DNA from: Anaerolineae bacterium
GTDB taxonomy: Bacteria; Chloroflexota; Anaerolineae; 4572-78; J111
Direction: 5' to 3'
Assembly: GCA_023151115.1 (NCBI GenBank)
Contig: JAKLJP010000009.1
Coordinates: 1-64,000, forward strand
DNA length: 64,000 nucleotides
The notes beneath the pieces were generated by a model. The model saw only the letters and a list, made by a program, of their open reading frames with translations. It had not been told where the DNA came from and made no database searches. This document shows, piece after piece, positions 43,131 through 51,797 of this stretch. Numbering within the stretch: the first letter of the stretch is position 1; each line of letters opens with the position of its first letter. A program made the position numbers and the translations under genes.

Positions 43131-43265
43131 ATGGGATGCCGGGTTCTGGTGCGGGGCAGCGGTGATATTGGCTCGGCGGTGGCGCATGTCCTTTTCCGGG
43201 CCGGTTACGCTGCTGCCATCCACGACATCCCTCAATCCACAGCCACCCGGCGTAAAATGGCCTTT
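43131..43265 (+). pseudogene. 5' remnant of an XdhC-like Mo-hydroxylase maturation gene
   Basis: The first 45 residues or so (MGCRVLVRGSGDIGSAVAHVLFRAGYAAAIHDIPQSTATRRKMAFA) match the N-terminal Rossmann region of the XdhC/EF2563-type selenium-dependent molybdenum hydroxylase system proteins. After about 43265 the frame is antisense to crtI and means nothing, so the rest of the gene is gone. It follows modABC-tauE in the same direction, so a molybdoenzyme cluster was probably cut here. Confidence 0.65.
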
Positions 43266-43275
43266 GCGTTTTTTC

Positions 43276-44757
43276 TCAATTGCCCCTCGAAATCAAATCA
43301 TCCGCAATTTTGGCCGATGACAGCACCCCCGGCAAGCCCGCCCCCGGATGGGTACCGGCCCCGACAAAGTACAAATTGTCGAACTCTTCGGAGCGGTTGT
43401 GAGGCCGGAACCAGGCCGATTGGGTTAAAATTGGCTCGATGGAGAAGGCTGAGCCGAGATAGCTGTTGAGCGTGTTTTGAAAGTGCAGCGGGTCAATAAA
43501 ATGTTCGGCAATGATATTGGCCTGCAAATCGGGCAGGTAGTTGTCCTCCAAAAACTGCATAATCCGGTCGCGGTACGGCTTGGCCGCCTGGGTCCAATCA
43601 ATGCCGGAACCCAGATGCGGCACCGGCGAGAGGACATAAAAGCTCTCACAGCCGGGCGGGGCCAGCGATGGGTCGGTCAGGGTGGGCATGTGCAGGTAGA
43701 GCGAGAAATCATCACTCAATTGTTTTTTGGTAAAGATGTCGGTTAGCAGCTCCTTGTATCGCTCCCCCAAAATAATGTTGTGATGGGCCAGTTTGGTATC
43801 CGTATAGCGCCGCTTGGTCCCAAAGTAAATCACAAACAACGACATGCTATAGCGCATCTTTTCGATTTTGCGGTTGGTGTATTTGCGCCGATACTGTTCA
43901 GGGATGAGGTTGCGGTAAGTAAAAGCCACGTCGGCGTTAGAGATGACCACATCGGCCCGGTGGACCGTTCCATCGGCCAGGCGAACGCCGGTGGCGCGGC
44001 GGCCTTCCACCAAAATCTCCGCTACCTCGGTGTTGACGCAAATCTGCCCCCCTAACTCTTCAAACAACCGGCCTAACCCCTGCACAATGGCCCCCGTGCC
44101 GCCCATGGCGTAATGAACGCCCCATTCTCGTTCCAGGTAGTGGATAAGGGCGTAAATAGAGGTTGTCTCAAAGGGGTTGCCGCCCACCAGCAGCGGATGG
44201 AAGGAGAAACAGCGGCGCAGAAAATCATCCTGCACAAATTGGGAGACGTAGCTGTAAACACTTTTGTGCGATTGCAGCTTGATTAAATCGGGCACAATGC
44301 GCAGCATGTCTACCAGGCTGAGAAAGGGCTTGTCGGCCAGCTCGACAAACCCCTTCTCAAAAATAGCCTGGGTGGATTGGATAAATTTTAAGTAGCCGGC
44401 CTTGTCGGTGGGACTCCACTGCGCGATTTGGCTTAATGTAAAGTCAGCATTATCATTGTAATCAAAGCAGCGCCCTTCATGGTTAAAAATACGGTAGAAA
44501 GGGTGGCATGGCACTAATTCAAAATAATCTTCCCGACGTTTGCCGGCGGCTTTGAAAATGTCGTCGAGCATAAAGGGTGCGGTGACAATGGTTGGCCCGC
44601 CATCGAATTTGAAGCCGTTGATTTCGTAAACGTAGGCCCGCCCACCCAGTTTATCTCGCTTCTCAAAAATCTGCACTTCGTGACCTTTGGCCGCCAGACG
44701 AACCGCTGCCCCCAGACCCCCAAAGCCACTGCCAATAACGATAATTTTTTTACGCAT
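43276..44757 (-). CDS. crtI: Phytoene desaturase (CrtI type)
   Basis: 493 residues. FAD-binding [20 protein letters not shown] near residues 8-27, then [21 protein letters not shown]. The C-terminal [20 protein letters not shown] is the bacterial CrtI signature. It makes lycopene (or neurosporene) from phytoene. Its start is 145 bases from the divergent BTAD regulator. The intergenic space holds TTGTC sites like those before crtB. Confidence 0.95.
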   Translation of the reverse strand: MRKKIIVIGSGFGGLGAAVRLAAKGHEVQIFEKRDKLGGRAYVYEINGFKFDGGPTIVTAPFMLDDIFKAAGKRREDYFELVPCHPFYRIFNHEGRCFDYNDNADFTLSQIAQWSPTDKAGYLKFIQSTQAIFEKGFVELADKPFLSLVDMLRIVPDLIKLQSHKSVYSYVSQFVQDDFLRRCFSFHPLLVGGNPFETTSIYALIHYLEREWGVHYAMGGTGAIVQGLGRLFEELGGQICVNTEVAEILVEGRRATGVRLADGTVHRADVVISNADVAFTYRNLIPEQYRRKYTNRKIEKMRYSMSLFVIYFGTKRRYTDTKLAHHNIILGERYKELLTDIFTKKQLSDDFSLYLHMPTLTDPSLAPPGCESFYVLSPVPHLGSGIDWTQAAKPYRDRIMQFLEDNYLPDLQANIIAEHFIDPLHFQNTLNSYLGSAFSIEPILTQSAWFRPHNRSEEFDNLYFVGAGTHPGAGLPGVLSSAKIADDLISRGN

Positions 44758-44794
44758 GGTTTTACTCCAGACAAAATGATAATTTCGTCAAATA

Positions 44795-44879
44795 TTTGAA
44801 TAGGTTTTGTCTATATTTTGTAAATATAATAGGGGAAAATAGTGATTTGTCAAAATTTGACCTGTATTTGACGAATATA
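44795..44879. promoter_or_regulatory. crtI-BTAD divergent region with 11-bp-spaced CarH-like half-sites
   Basis: TTGTC (44807-44811) and TTGTA (44818-44822) are 11 bp apart. TTTGAC (44856-44861) and TTTGAC (44867-44872) are also 11 bp apart, with one more TTGTC at 44847. The half-site and spacing match those in the crtB operator, so both carotenoid promoters may be under the same B12-photoreceptor. Judged by eye. Confidence 0.5.
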
Positions 44880-44902
44880 GGATTGCCGGTAAAACTCAGT
44901 TC

Positions 44903-45694
44903 ATGGACAAGTTGCGCATTGAAACGAGTCGAAGACCTTTGCAAATTCAAACCCTGGGCGGCTTTCGCGTCTGGCGGGATGGTTTTGAAATTGAGCCGGC
45001 GGCCTGGGGCCGGGAAAAAGCCTTCCATTTGTTTCAATTTTTTGTCACGGTGCGGCGTTTCCCCTCGCCTTTGCACAAAGAACAGATTATTGACCGGCTG
45101 TGGCCTGAACTTAGCCTGGAGGAGGGGGATCGAGATTTTAAGGTGGCCCTCAATGCCATCTACAAAGTGCTGGAACCGGAACGAAAGCCGCGGGCGGAGT
45201 CCCGTTTTATCCAGCGCCAGGAATTGATTTACAGCCTTAATTTGGATCAAATTGGGGTTGATGCCGATGCTTTTGAAGCATTGGTGGCTCAGGGCAACCA
45301 GGTTCTGCTTGAGCGTCCGGCGGCGGCTATTGAGCATTATCGGCAGGCATTGGCCTTGTACAAAGGGGATTATTTACCGGAACGGCGTTATGAGGATTGG
45401 ACCAGCGCCGAACGGGAGCGCCTGCAACTGCTGGCCCTGGGAACAATGACCACGCTGGCCGGCCTGTTGGTAGCGCAAAACCCTCTCGAAAGTATTCGTT
45501 TAACCCAGCACGTTCTCACCGTTGACCCGGTTTGGGAGGCCGCCTACCGGGTGCAAATGCAGGCTTATCTGATTCAGGGTAACCGCCCCCTGGCCTTGCG
45601 CACATATCAAAAATGTGTCGAAATGCTCCAAAGAGAGCTGGGCGTTGACCCCCTTCCCGAAACCCAACAACTTTATCAACAACTAGCAGGGTAG
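44903..45694 (+). CDS. BTAD-domain transcriptional regulator (SARP/AfsR-like)
   Basis: 263 residues. An OmpR-like winged helix near residues 12-95 (LGGFRVWRDGFEIEPAAWGREKAFHLFQFFV ... IIDRLWPE) is followed by a bacterial transcriptional activation domain (FEALVAQGNQ ... YRVQMQAYLIQGNRPLALRTYQ) to the end. No NB-ARC is fused, as in the small SARPs. It is divergent from crtI and may activate it or the PHA genes downstream. The start is ATG 44903. Confidence 0.85.
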   Translation: MDKLRIETSRRPLQIQTLGGFRVWRDGFEIEPAAWGREKAFHLFQFFVTVRRFPSPLHKEQIIDRLWPELSLEEGDRDFKVALNAIYKVLEPERKPRAESRFIQRQELIYSLNLDQIGVDADAFEALVAQGNQVLLERPAAAIEHYRQALALYKGDYLPERRYEDWTSAERERLQLLALGTMTTLAGLLVAQNPLESIRLTQHVLTVDPVWEAAYRVQMQAYLIQGNRPLALRTYQKCVEMLQRELGVDPLPETQQLYQQLAG

Positions 45695-45739
45695 CAAGTA
45701 GCAAAGTAGCAATCTGCTACATGCTACCCTGCTACCTTG
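45695..45739. repeat. Inverted GTAGCAA repeats after the BTAD gene
   Basis: GTAGCAAGTAGCAAAGTAGCA faces TGCTACATGCTACCCTGCTAC. They form a hairpin directly after the stop and may act as a terminator, although there is no long T-run. The 7-bp periodicity (GTAGCAA) links it to the heptamer family. Confidence 0.6.
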
Positions 45740-45830
45740 ATCGTTGAGAAAGAACTTTTCTATATCTTCTTGTAACTCAACTGTAACTCCCCTTTGTTAA
45801 GATACAATTGTTACTGAAAAGGTTTTAGCC

Positions 45831-46343
45831 ATGATAAAAACTCAAAATAATATTGCCTCGTTTGTGCTGCGTTTTACACAAGAGTTATGGCGTGACGCCC
45901 AGGGTGAACCTCATGTCCAATGGCGGGGTCATATTCGCCACGTCCAGGGTGATGAAGAGGACCGCTTCACCGATTTTGCGGAGGCAGTGGCGTTTATTCA
46001 ACGCTATTTAACTCAACTGACGTTAGAGGCTTTAACAGGAGGTCAGCCTATGAATCAAGAAAAGGTGCTCCAGGAAAGCTTTAAGGTATGGGAGCAGTTT
46101 GCTGCCAGTTATACCGATATGATGTTTGAGACCATGCAGCAGACGGTTAAACAATCCGAAGCCTTTCGGGAGCAGTTTGATCAGGCCGCTGAACGCGCCT
46201 TGAAAGCCTGGCAGTTATCCCCCCAACCGCAGTATGGCCAGCTTGTGGAGGCCATTAATTTGCTTCAAGCCCAGGTTCAAACCCTAACCAGCAAAGTTGA
46301 AGACCTGGAAAAGAGTTTACAGGCCAAAACCGATCAGAAGTAA
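45831..46343 (+). CDS. Helical protein of the PHA granule cluster
   Basis: 170 residues. The N-terminal part resembles a small beta domain (SFVLRFTQELWRDAQGEPHVQWRGHIRHVQ). The rest is a long amphipathic and coiled-coil helix (QESFKVWEQFAASYTDMMFETMQQTV ... LLQAQVQTLTSKVEDLEKSLQA). Phasin-like helical content and first position in the PHA operon suggest a granule-associated or regulatory role, inferred. No firm family. Confidence 0.6.
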   Translation: MIKTQNNIASFVLRFTQELWRDAQGEPHVQWRGHIRHVQGDEEDRFTDFAEAVAFIQRYLTQLTLEALTGGQPMNQEKVLQESFKVWEQFAASYTDMMFETMQQTVKQSEAFREQFDQAAERALKAWQLSPQPQYGQLVEAINLLQAQVQTLTSKVEDLEKSLQAKTDQK

Positions 46344-46389
46344 CCCGTGTTTTCCGGCCAAAAATTTATTTGATTACAGGAGAAAAATC

Positions 46390-46878
46390 ATGACAGCTAA
46401 AAAAGAAGCTTTACCCAATCTCGCCGATCTGGCCACCAAAATGACCGAAGAGAGCAAGGTTGTCGTAGACTCTGTCGCCGCTCTGGCCGATTCTGCTGCT
46501 GAAGAGGCCAAAAGCTTGTTTGAGACCAATCAAGAATTCGTCAAGAAAAGCGTTGATATGTGGCAGGAATATACCCAGGCTTACGCTGATGTTGTCCTGA
46601 AAGCTACCGAGCAATCCTTCAAACAATCTCTGGCCTTCCGCGAGAACATGGACAAGATTGTGACGGACAGCTTCAAAAAAGCGCAGGCGTTGAGCCAGGA
46701 GGAGCGCCAGTTTGGGGTTGAAATGGCTGAACTGTTCAAAACCCAGGCTCAAGCTGCTTCCGAATACGCAGTCAACATGTTTACTACCACCTCCAAAGTG
46801 ATGACAACCACCGCTCTCTTTTCGGATTGGGCCGCCGAGCGGATGGCTAAAATGTTTACAACCATCTCCACTAATTAA
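46390..46878 (+). CDS. Phasin-like granule protein
   Basis: 162 residues of nearly continuous amphipathic helix with the phasin-type repeats (NQEFVKKSVDMWQEYTQAYADVVLKATEQSFKQS). Phasins coat polyhydroxyalkanoate granules. The start is ATG 46390 after a GGAGAAA RBS. Upstream of a ketoreductase in a tight operon-like row. Confidence 0.75.
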   Translation: MTAKKEALPNLADLATKMTEESKVVVDSVAALADSAAEEAKSLFETNQEFVKKSVDMWQEYTQAYADVVLKATEQSFKQSLAFRENMDKIVTDSFKKAQALSQEERQFGVEMAELFKTQAQAASEYAVNMFTTTSKVMTTTALFSDWAAERMAKMFTTISTN

Positions 46879-46949
46879 TTGATTTGAAGCCGGAGGGGAA
46901 GAGGCTTTCTTCTCCTCCCCTTCATTTAATTCCCAAACAGGAGTTGAGT

Positions 46950-47693
46950 ATGCGCCTTAAAGACAAGGTAGCCATAATAACTGGGGCTGGGCGGGGTATT
47001 GGTCGCGCCACAGCCCTGCGTTTTGCCGAGGAGGGCGCTCGCGTTGTTGTCGCCGATGTTGACCTGGATGAGGCTCAGAGTGTGGCCGATGAGATCGCCG
47101 CCAAAGATGGTAGGGCTGTGGCGGTTAAGGTGAATGTGACCGACCGGGCCTCGATCAACGCCATGGTGCAAACCGTGCTGGATCATTTTGGGGGCCGCAT
47201 TGATGTGCTGATTAATAATGCCGGCACTATTCGTGATTCCCAATTGGTTAAGATGACAGAGGAAAATTTCGATCTGGTTATTAATATCAATTTGAAAGGC
47301 GTTTTTAATTGCACCCAGGCCGTTGTACCCACCATGATCGCCCAGGGCAGCGGGGTTATTCTCAGTACCTCATCGCTGGTGGCCCCGTATGGCAATTACG
47401 GCCAAACCAATTATGTAGCCAGCAAAGCGGGCGTGGTGGGCATGACCAAAGTTTGGGCGCGTGAATTGGGCCGCAAAGGTATTCGGGTTAATGCGGTTGC
47501 GCCCGGTTTTATTGAAACACGCTTAACGGCGGGCATCCCTGAAAAAGTGGTCGAAAAATTGGTGGAACGTATCTCGTTGGGGCATTTCGGCCAGCCGGTA
47601 GACATTGCCAATGCTTTTGTGTGGCTGGCTTCGGATGAGGCCAGGTACGTCTCAGGACACGTCTTGGCCGTTGACGGTGGAGCCACCCTTTAG
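46950..47693 (+). CDS. 3-oxoacyl-CoA/ACP reductase (FabG/PhaB-like SDR)
   Basis: 247 residues. NADP motif TGAGRGIGRA near residue 12; catalytic Ser in STSSLV, Tyr-x3-Lys in NYVASK; C-terminal GHVLAVDGG. Reduces 3-oxoacyl to 3-hydroxyacyl thioesters. In this place it probably provides the (R)-3-hydroxyacyl-CoA monomer for PhaC. ATG 46950 behind AGGAG. A second related SDR is at 51.8 kb. Confidence 0.9.
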   Translation: MRLKDKVAIITGAGRGIGRATALRFAEEGARVVVADVDLDEAQSVADEIAAKDGRAVAVKVNVTDRASINAMVQTVLDHFGGRIDVLINNAGTIRDSQLVKMTEENFDLVININLKGVFNCTQAVVPTMIAQGSGVILSTSSLVAPYGNYGQTNYVASKAGVVGMTKVWARELGRKGIRVNAVAPGFIETRLTAGIPEKVVEKLVERISLGHFGQPVDIANAFVWLASDEARYVSGHVLAVDGGATL

Positions 47694-47743
47694 AGCCGAT
47701 TTAACCGCAATCGGCTCTGTAATTTTACTTCAGGAGGTACAGT

Positions 47744-48130
47744 GTGTTAAAAGCAAAAGACATCATGACCAGCGATGTTGTCACCATTCAGCCTTCTGCT
47801 TTGGTGTCTGAGGCTATTGGCTTGATGCGGCAGAAAAAAATCCACGCCATCGTGGTAAAATCTCGCCCCCCGGAGAAGGCTTATGGGATTGTGACCGAGG
47901 CCGACATTGCCTATAAAGTTGTCGCTCGTGACAGCGACCCTAAAGCCCTGACGGTTGGGGATATTATGACCAAACCCTGCATTACCGTTAACCCTGAGAT
48001 GACCGTGGAAAATGTGGCCCGTCTGTTTGCCAATAATCATATTCACCGCGCTCCGGTAGTTAAGGATGAACTGCTGGGTATTATCTCGATATCAGACATC
48101 TTACAGAAGGGGAAGTGGTGGCAGGATTAA
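47744..48130 (+). CDS. CBS-domain pair protein 1
   Basis: 128 residues, two tandem CBS domains (DIMTSDVVTIQPSALVSEAI; DIMTKPCITVNPEMTVENVA). GTG start with a strong AGGAGG. CBS pairs bind adenyl nucleotides or SAM and work as sensors. Its neighbour is a close paralogue. Both sit between the ketoreductase and PhaE genes, so they may tie PHA synthesis to energy charge, inferred. Confidence 0.85.
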   Translation: MLKAKDIMTSDVVTIQPSALVSEAIGLMRQKKIHAIVVKSRPPEKAYGIVTEADIAYKVVARDSDPKALTVGDIMTKPCITVNPEMTVENVARLFANNHIHRAPVVKDELLGIISISDILQKGKWWQD

Positions 48131-48159
48131 AACAACCCCTTTGGCAAAGGAGCTAATTT

Positions 48160-48546
48160 ATGCAAACTGCAAAGGAAATTATGACCAAAGACGTGGTCAC
48201 TATTCAAGCTTCAGCTTCGGCGGCCGAAGCCATAGCGCTGATGCGAGAGAAACATATCCGTGATCTGGTGGTGGAGCCGGCTTATAGTGAGGATGCCTAT
48301 GGTATTGTCACCGAGACAGATATTGCCTATAAGGTAGCCGCCTACGGCAAAAATCCCCAAACTGTTTCTGTCGGCGAAATTATGACCAAGCCCTGCATCG
48401 AGGTTGACCCCGATCTGACCGTCGAAGAAGTGGCTCAATTGTTTGCGCTGAACCACATTCACCGGGCGCCGGTGATCAAAGAAAAATTGTTTGGTATTAT
48501 CTCCGTCACCGATATTCTGCGAGAAACGATGTGGTGGCGGGATTAA
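48160..48546 (+). CDS. CBS-domain pair protein 2
   Basis: 128 residues, same length and layout as the previous protein and clearly its paralogue (EIMTKPCIEVDPDLTVEEVA; HIHRAPVI). Direct tandem duplication. The ligand may differ because the first domain is less conserved (KDVVTIQASASAAEAI). Confidence 0.85.
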   Translation: MQTAKEIMTKDVVTIQASASAAEAIALMREKHIRDLVVEPAYSEDAYGIVTETDIAYKVAAYGKNPQTVSVGEIMTKPCIEVDPDLTVEEVAQLFALNHIHRAPVIKEKLFGIISVTDILRETMWWRD

Positions 48547-48584
48547 TTTTAAATCAACTTTAGTTCAATAGAAGGAGATATTCA

Positions 48585-49055
48585 ATGGACTGGTCAAAAC
48601 AAACTCAAGATATGTTCAAAACCTGGACGGATGCCCAAACCAAAACGTGGAATACCTGGCTCGATACCGTCAAAACCTTTGACGTGTCTCAGCCAGGGCA
48701 GGCCTGGGAAAAGACCGTAGACGCCTGGCAGCAGTCGGTCAAAAATACCCTGGCCGCGCAAGTGGAAGGTAGCCGCATCTGGGCCGAAAGCGTTGCTTCC
48801 ATTCAGGGCGCGCCCAAAGAAACGGCCAACTGGGCCCACCAAGTTCAGGATATGACCCAACGCTGGACCGACCTGCAACAGCAAATGTGGGACAACTGGT
48901 TTGACGTGATGAAGAAAGCCGAGTTGGGCAAGTTCCCAGCCCTGGATAAAAACGGATCGAGCCTGCTGGGGCCGTGGCAGGAAATGAGCAAGAAGATGAT
49001 GGATGCTCAAATGGAGTGGATCCGCAGCTTTACCGCCCCATCTAAAGAAAGTTAA
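48585..49055 (+). CDS. PhaE-like short protein (N-terminal module)
   Basis: 156 residues. Its beginning (MDWSKQTQDMFKTWTDAQTK) is paralogous to that of PhaE just downstream (MDWQKQAETLMSTWAEAQKK). It lacks the PhaE C-terminal PhaC-binding region. Trp-rich amphipathic helices throughout. Probably a granule protein or PhaC-complex accessory derived from phaE by duplication. Confidence 0.72.
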   Translation: MDWSKQTQDMFKTWTDAQTKTWNTWLDTVKTFDVSQPGQAWEKTVDAWQQSVKNTLAAQVEGSRIWAESVASIQGAPKETANWAHQVQDMTQRWTDLQQQMWDNWFDVMKKAELGKFPALDKNGSSLLGPWQEMSKKMMDAQMEWIRSFTAPSKES

Positions 49056-49070
49056 TGCCTACCCCTTCCC

Positions 49071-49100
49071 CTGACCCCTCCCCCGAATCGGGGGAGGGGT
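49071..49100. repeat. GC-rich palindrome before phaE
   Basis: CCCCTCCCCCGAATCGGGGGAGGGG is a perfect inverted repeat around a central AATT-like core. It lies between the short PhaE-like gene and the phaE RBS and may act as an attenuating hairpin or REP-like element. An alternative reading through it would lengthen phaE, but the RBS favours the later start. Confidence 0.65.
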
Positions 49101-49135
49101 TGGGGTGGGGGTATTTTCCAAAGGAGAAACCAAAT

Positions 49136-50275
49136 ATGGATTGGCAAAAACAGGCCGAAACCCTGATGAGTACATGGGCTGAGGCGCAAAAGAAGATGTG
49201 GGAAAGTTGGACTGAGTTGGCGCAGCCAAACGGCGCCCCCAACCAATTTTATCCCAACATGATGGAGCAGTGGCGCTGGTTGGCCGAACAGAGCATGCAG
49301 GCCTGGGCTGCTAACTCCGGGCCGACCATCAAGGGGGTGGCCGAACAAATGGCGGCCAGCCAGGCTTCGATGATGCGCTTTCTTGAGCTGTCCAGCAAAG
49401 CATGGCAGGTGATGGCTCCTAAAGTGGAAGCCGGGGAGGATTGGCAATCGGTGCTACGTGAGTACAGCGAGCAGTGGTTCCAACAACTGGTCGGTGGCCC
49501 AACCGGATTTATAAGCGCCAGCAAAGACATCAACCAGTTGTGGCGTTTCTATATTGAAGAATGGCAAAAGCTCAGCCAGCCCTGGTTTCAATCCTGGGGA
49601 CAAACGCCCTGGCAGTACGCCCAGAGCCTCACCGGGGCCGGTTCCGAACTGGCCGAGTTGAGCCGGCTGCACTGGGATGCTTACGAGCGCTCCTTTGGCC
49701 GCATGACCGAAACTCCGCGCCTGGGCTTTAACCGTGAACTGATGGACAAATTAATCAACAGTTTTGATACCTGGGTGCAGTTTCGTAAGGCCAGCGCCGA
49801 CTACCACGTTTTGTTAGCCCGAACCTCGGCGCAAGCGTTTGAGCGGGTAATGCAAGAACTGGTGGCGCTGAGCGAGAAGGGCGAAAAGATTGACAGCATC
49901 CGCCAGTTGATGAATCTGTGGATGGACACCATTGACCAGACCTTCTCCAAGCTGTACAAAACCGAAGAGTATCTGAATGTGCAGCGTGAGCTGTCGGCAG
50001 CCGTGATGACCTACCGCATCAAAGAGCAAGAGATTGTTGAAGTCATGCTAAAAATGCTCAATCTGCCCACCCGCAGCGAGTTGGATGATGCCTATCGCAG
50101 CCTATATGAGCTTCGCAAAGAAGTCAAGCAGTTAAAAAAGGCATTGAAGGAGCGGAACGACGCCACTCCCACTGAGGTTAAAGCGGAAGCCAAAAAGCCC
50201 AAAGCGCCAGCCAGGCAAAAACCAGCTCTCGCAGCGGACGAACCCGCGCTCGAAGCTGTCGGGAATGAGGGGTAA
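49136..50275 (+). CDS. phaE: Class III PHA synthase subunit PhaE
   Basis: 379 residues from ATG 49136, behind AAGGAGAAA. Long Trp-rich helical protein with the PhaE segments YAQSLTGAGSELAELSRLHWDAYERSFGRM and a C-terminal LPTRSELDDAYRSLYELRKEVKQLKKAL helix that binds PhaC. A charged, Lys/Ala-rich tail (about 335-379). With PhaC it forms the class III polyhydroxyalkanoate synthase. It precedes phaC by 11 bases. Confidence 0.9.
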   Translation: MDWQKQAETLMSTWAEAQKKMWESWTELAQPNGAPNQFYPNMMEQWRWLAEQSMQAWAANSGPTIKGVAEQMAASQASMMRFLELSSKAWQVMAPKVEAGEDWQSVLREYSEQWFQQLVGGPTGFISASKDINQLWRFYIEEWQKLSQPWFQSWGQTPWQYAQSLTGAGSELAELSRLHWDAYERSFGRMTETPRLGFNRELMDKLINSFDTWVQFRKASADYHVLLARTSAQAFERVMQELVALSEKGEKIDSIRQLMNLWMDTIDQTFSKLYKTEEYLNVQRELSAAVMTYRIKEQEIVEVMLKMLNLPTRSELDDAYRSLYELRKEVKQLKKALKERNDATPTEVKAEAKKPKAPARQKPALAADEPALEAVGNEG

Positions 50276-50286
50276 GGAGGCCAATT

Positions 50287-51381
50287 ATGTCATTTCCTAT
50301 CCAAATAACGCCAGACAAAGCTATCCATGAGCTGACCGAAATCAACCAAAAGCTGGTCAAAGGCATCGAGTTGTTGAGCGAACTCAAAGAGGATGATATT
50401 CAGGTCGGCACAGCCCCCAAAGAACTGGTTTATCGCGAGGACAAGTTAAGACTTTACCACTTTATCCCGCAGGTCAAGCAGCCGTTTCGGATTCCGCTGC
50501 TGTTTTCCTACGCCCTGGTCAACCGCTGGATGGTAGCCGATTTACAGGAAGACCGCTCGCTGATCCGCAACCTGCTCAAAGAAGGGATGGATATTTACCT
50601 GATTGACTGGGGCGACCCGACCCGCATGGATCGCTGGCTGACCCTGGATGATTATGTTAATACCTACCTGGATAACTGCGTAGATTTCATCCGCGAGCAG
50701 CACGGTCTGGACAAAATCAACTTGCTGGGGATTTGCCAGGGGGGCACTATGGCTGCCTGCTACACCGCCCTGCACCCCGAAAAGATCAAAAACCTGGTGC
50801 TAACGGTCACGCCGATTGATTTCCACGCCGACAAAGAAGAGGAAAACGAAGATTGGGGTTTGTTAAATGTGTGGGCGCGTCACCTGGATATTGACCCGAT
50901 GGTTGATGCCCTGGGCGTTGTTCCCGCCGAGTTGTTGAACTTCTCCTTCATGCTGGTCCGGCCCATGTCACTGAATGTCAAAAAATATACCGATATGATT
51001 GACATTATGGATGACAAGAACAAGATGATGAACTTCCTGAGGATGGAAAAGTGGCTTAACGAAGGCCCTGACAGCGCCGGGGAAGCTTACCGCCAATTTG
51101 TCAAGGACTTTTTCCAAAAGAACCTGCTAATCAAAGGCGAAGTTATGCTGGGCGACCAAAAGGTAGACCTGGCTAATATCACCGTGCCGGTGTTGAACTG
51201 TTTTGCTAATCAGGACCATCTGGTACCGCCCAAATCCACGCGGGCGCTGGCAAAATATGTCGGAACAAAGGATTATACGGAATTGGAAGTTCCGGCCGGG
51301 CACATTGGTTTTTACGTCAGCGGTAAATCACAAAAGATGTTGGCTCCAGGGATTGCCAAATGGCTCAAAGAGCGGGATTAG
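50287..51381 (+). CDS. phaC: Class III PHA synthase subunit PhaC
   Basis: 364 residues. An alpha/beta-hydrolase fold with the lipase-like box GICQGG; nucleophile Cys150, Asp310 in FANQDHLVPP and His339 in PAGHIGFYV form the triad. It polymerises (R)-3-hydroxyacyl-CoA to polyester on granules. Length and phaE partnership identify class III. A strong terminator follows. RBS AAGGAGG. Confidence 0.95.
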   Translation: MSFPIQITPDKAIHELTEINQKLVKGIELLSELKEDDIQVGTAPKELVYREDKLRLYHFIPQVKQPFRIPLLFSYALVNRWMVADLQEDRSLIRNLLKEGMDIYLIDWGDPTRMDRWLTLDDYVNTYLDNCVDFIREQHGLDKINLLGICQGGTMAACYTALHPEKIKNLVLTVTPIDFHADKEEENEDWGLLNVWARHLDIDPMVDALGVVPAELLNFSFMLVRPMSLNVKKYTDMIDIMDDKNKMMNFLRMEKWLNEGPDSAGEAYRQFVKDFFQKNLLIKGEVMLGDQKVDLANITVPVLNCFANQDHLVPPKSTRALAKYVGTKDYTELEVPAGHIGFYVSGKSQKMLAPGIAKWLKERD

Positions 51382-51797
51382 CTTTAGGAGTAAGGTGAAT
51401 TACCCGACCAAATTGCTTTAATAATAGACCTCTGGTACCGCGGCCAGAGGTCTATTATTCTCAAAAAATGTGATAGCAAAGAAGATATCGAACCAGACAG
51501 ATTATAAAATCTCACGCAAAGCCGCCAAGAAAACAAAAGTGCGTTCAAAAATTCACAGAATGACAAATGTCACTGCGAAATGCCGCCTCTTGACACTTTT
51601 TTTTGCCTATAAGATAGATTAAACTCCTTCATGTCATTGTTCTTTGGGGCTAATTTAGTGTATTATATCCTAAACACCTCTGGCATGTAGTTTTACTCAA
51701 CCTAAAACGAAGCCATCCTCACCCTGACCACCCACACCATAGCTTTAGCCAGACAATAAAATATTTCCTAAAATTATTTAACCAAGGGAGGCAAAAA
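51382..51797. other. Intergenic region after phaC
   Basis: 416 bases. It begins with the phaC terminator (51420-51459). The remainder is AT-rich with short direct repeats such as CACGCAAAGCCGCCAAGAAA and no supported gene. It probably carries the promoter of the second ketoreductase operon; a GGGAGG RBS is at its end. Confidence 0.55.
51420..51459. terminator. Strong bidirectional-looking hairpin after phaC
   Basis: A 16-bp perfect stem (AATAATAGACCTCTGG with CCAGAGGTCTATTATT) closes an 8-nt loop. It has a U-rich edge on either strand, so it is a likely intrinsic terminator for the phaE-phaC transcript. Confidence 0.8.

Noticed and set aside
43477..43746. Plus-strand ORFs inside crtI
   Set aside because: Shadows of a strong CrtI reading frame.
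45770..45803. TTGTAA/TAAGAT as promoter of the PHA operon
   Set aside because: The spacer is 22 bp, too long for sigma-70; not reported as a feature.
51384..51566. 60-residue minus-strand ORF after phaC
   Set aside because: Covers the terminator and AT-rich repeats; no RBS or domain.
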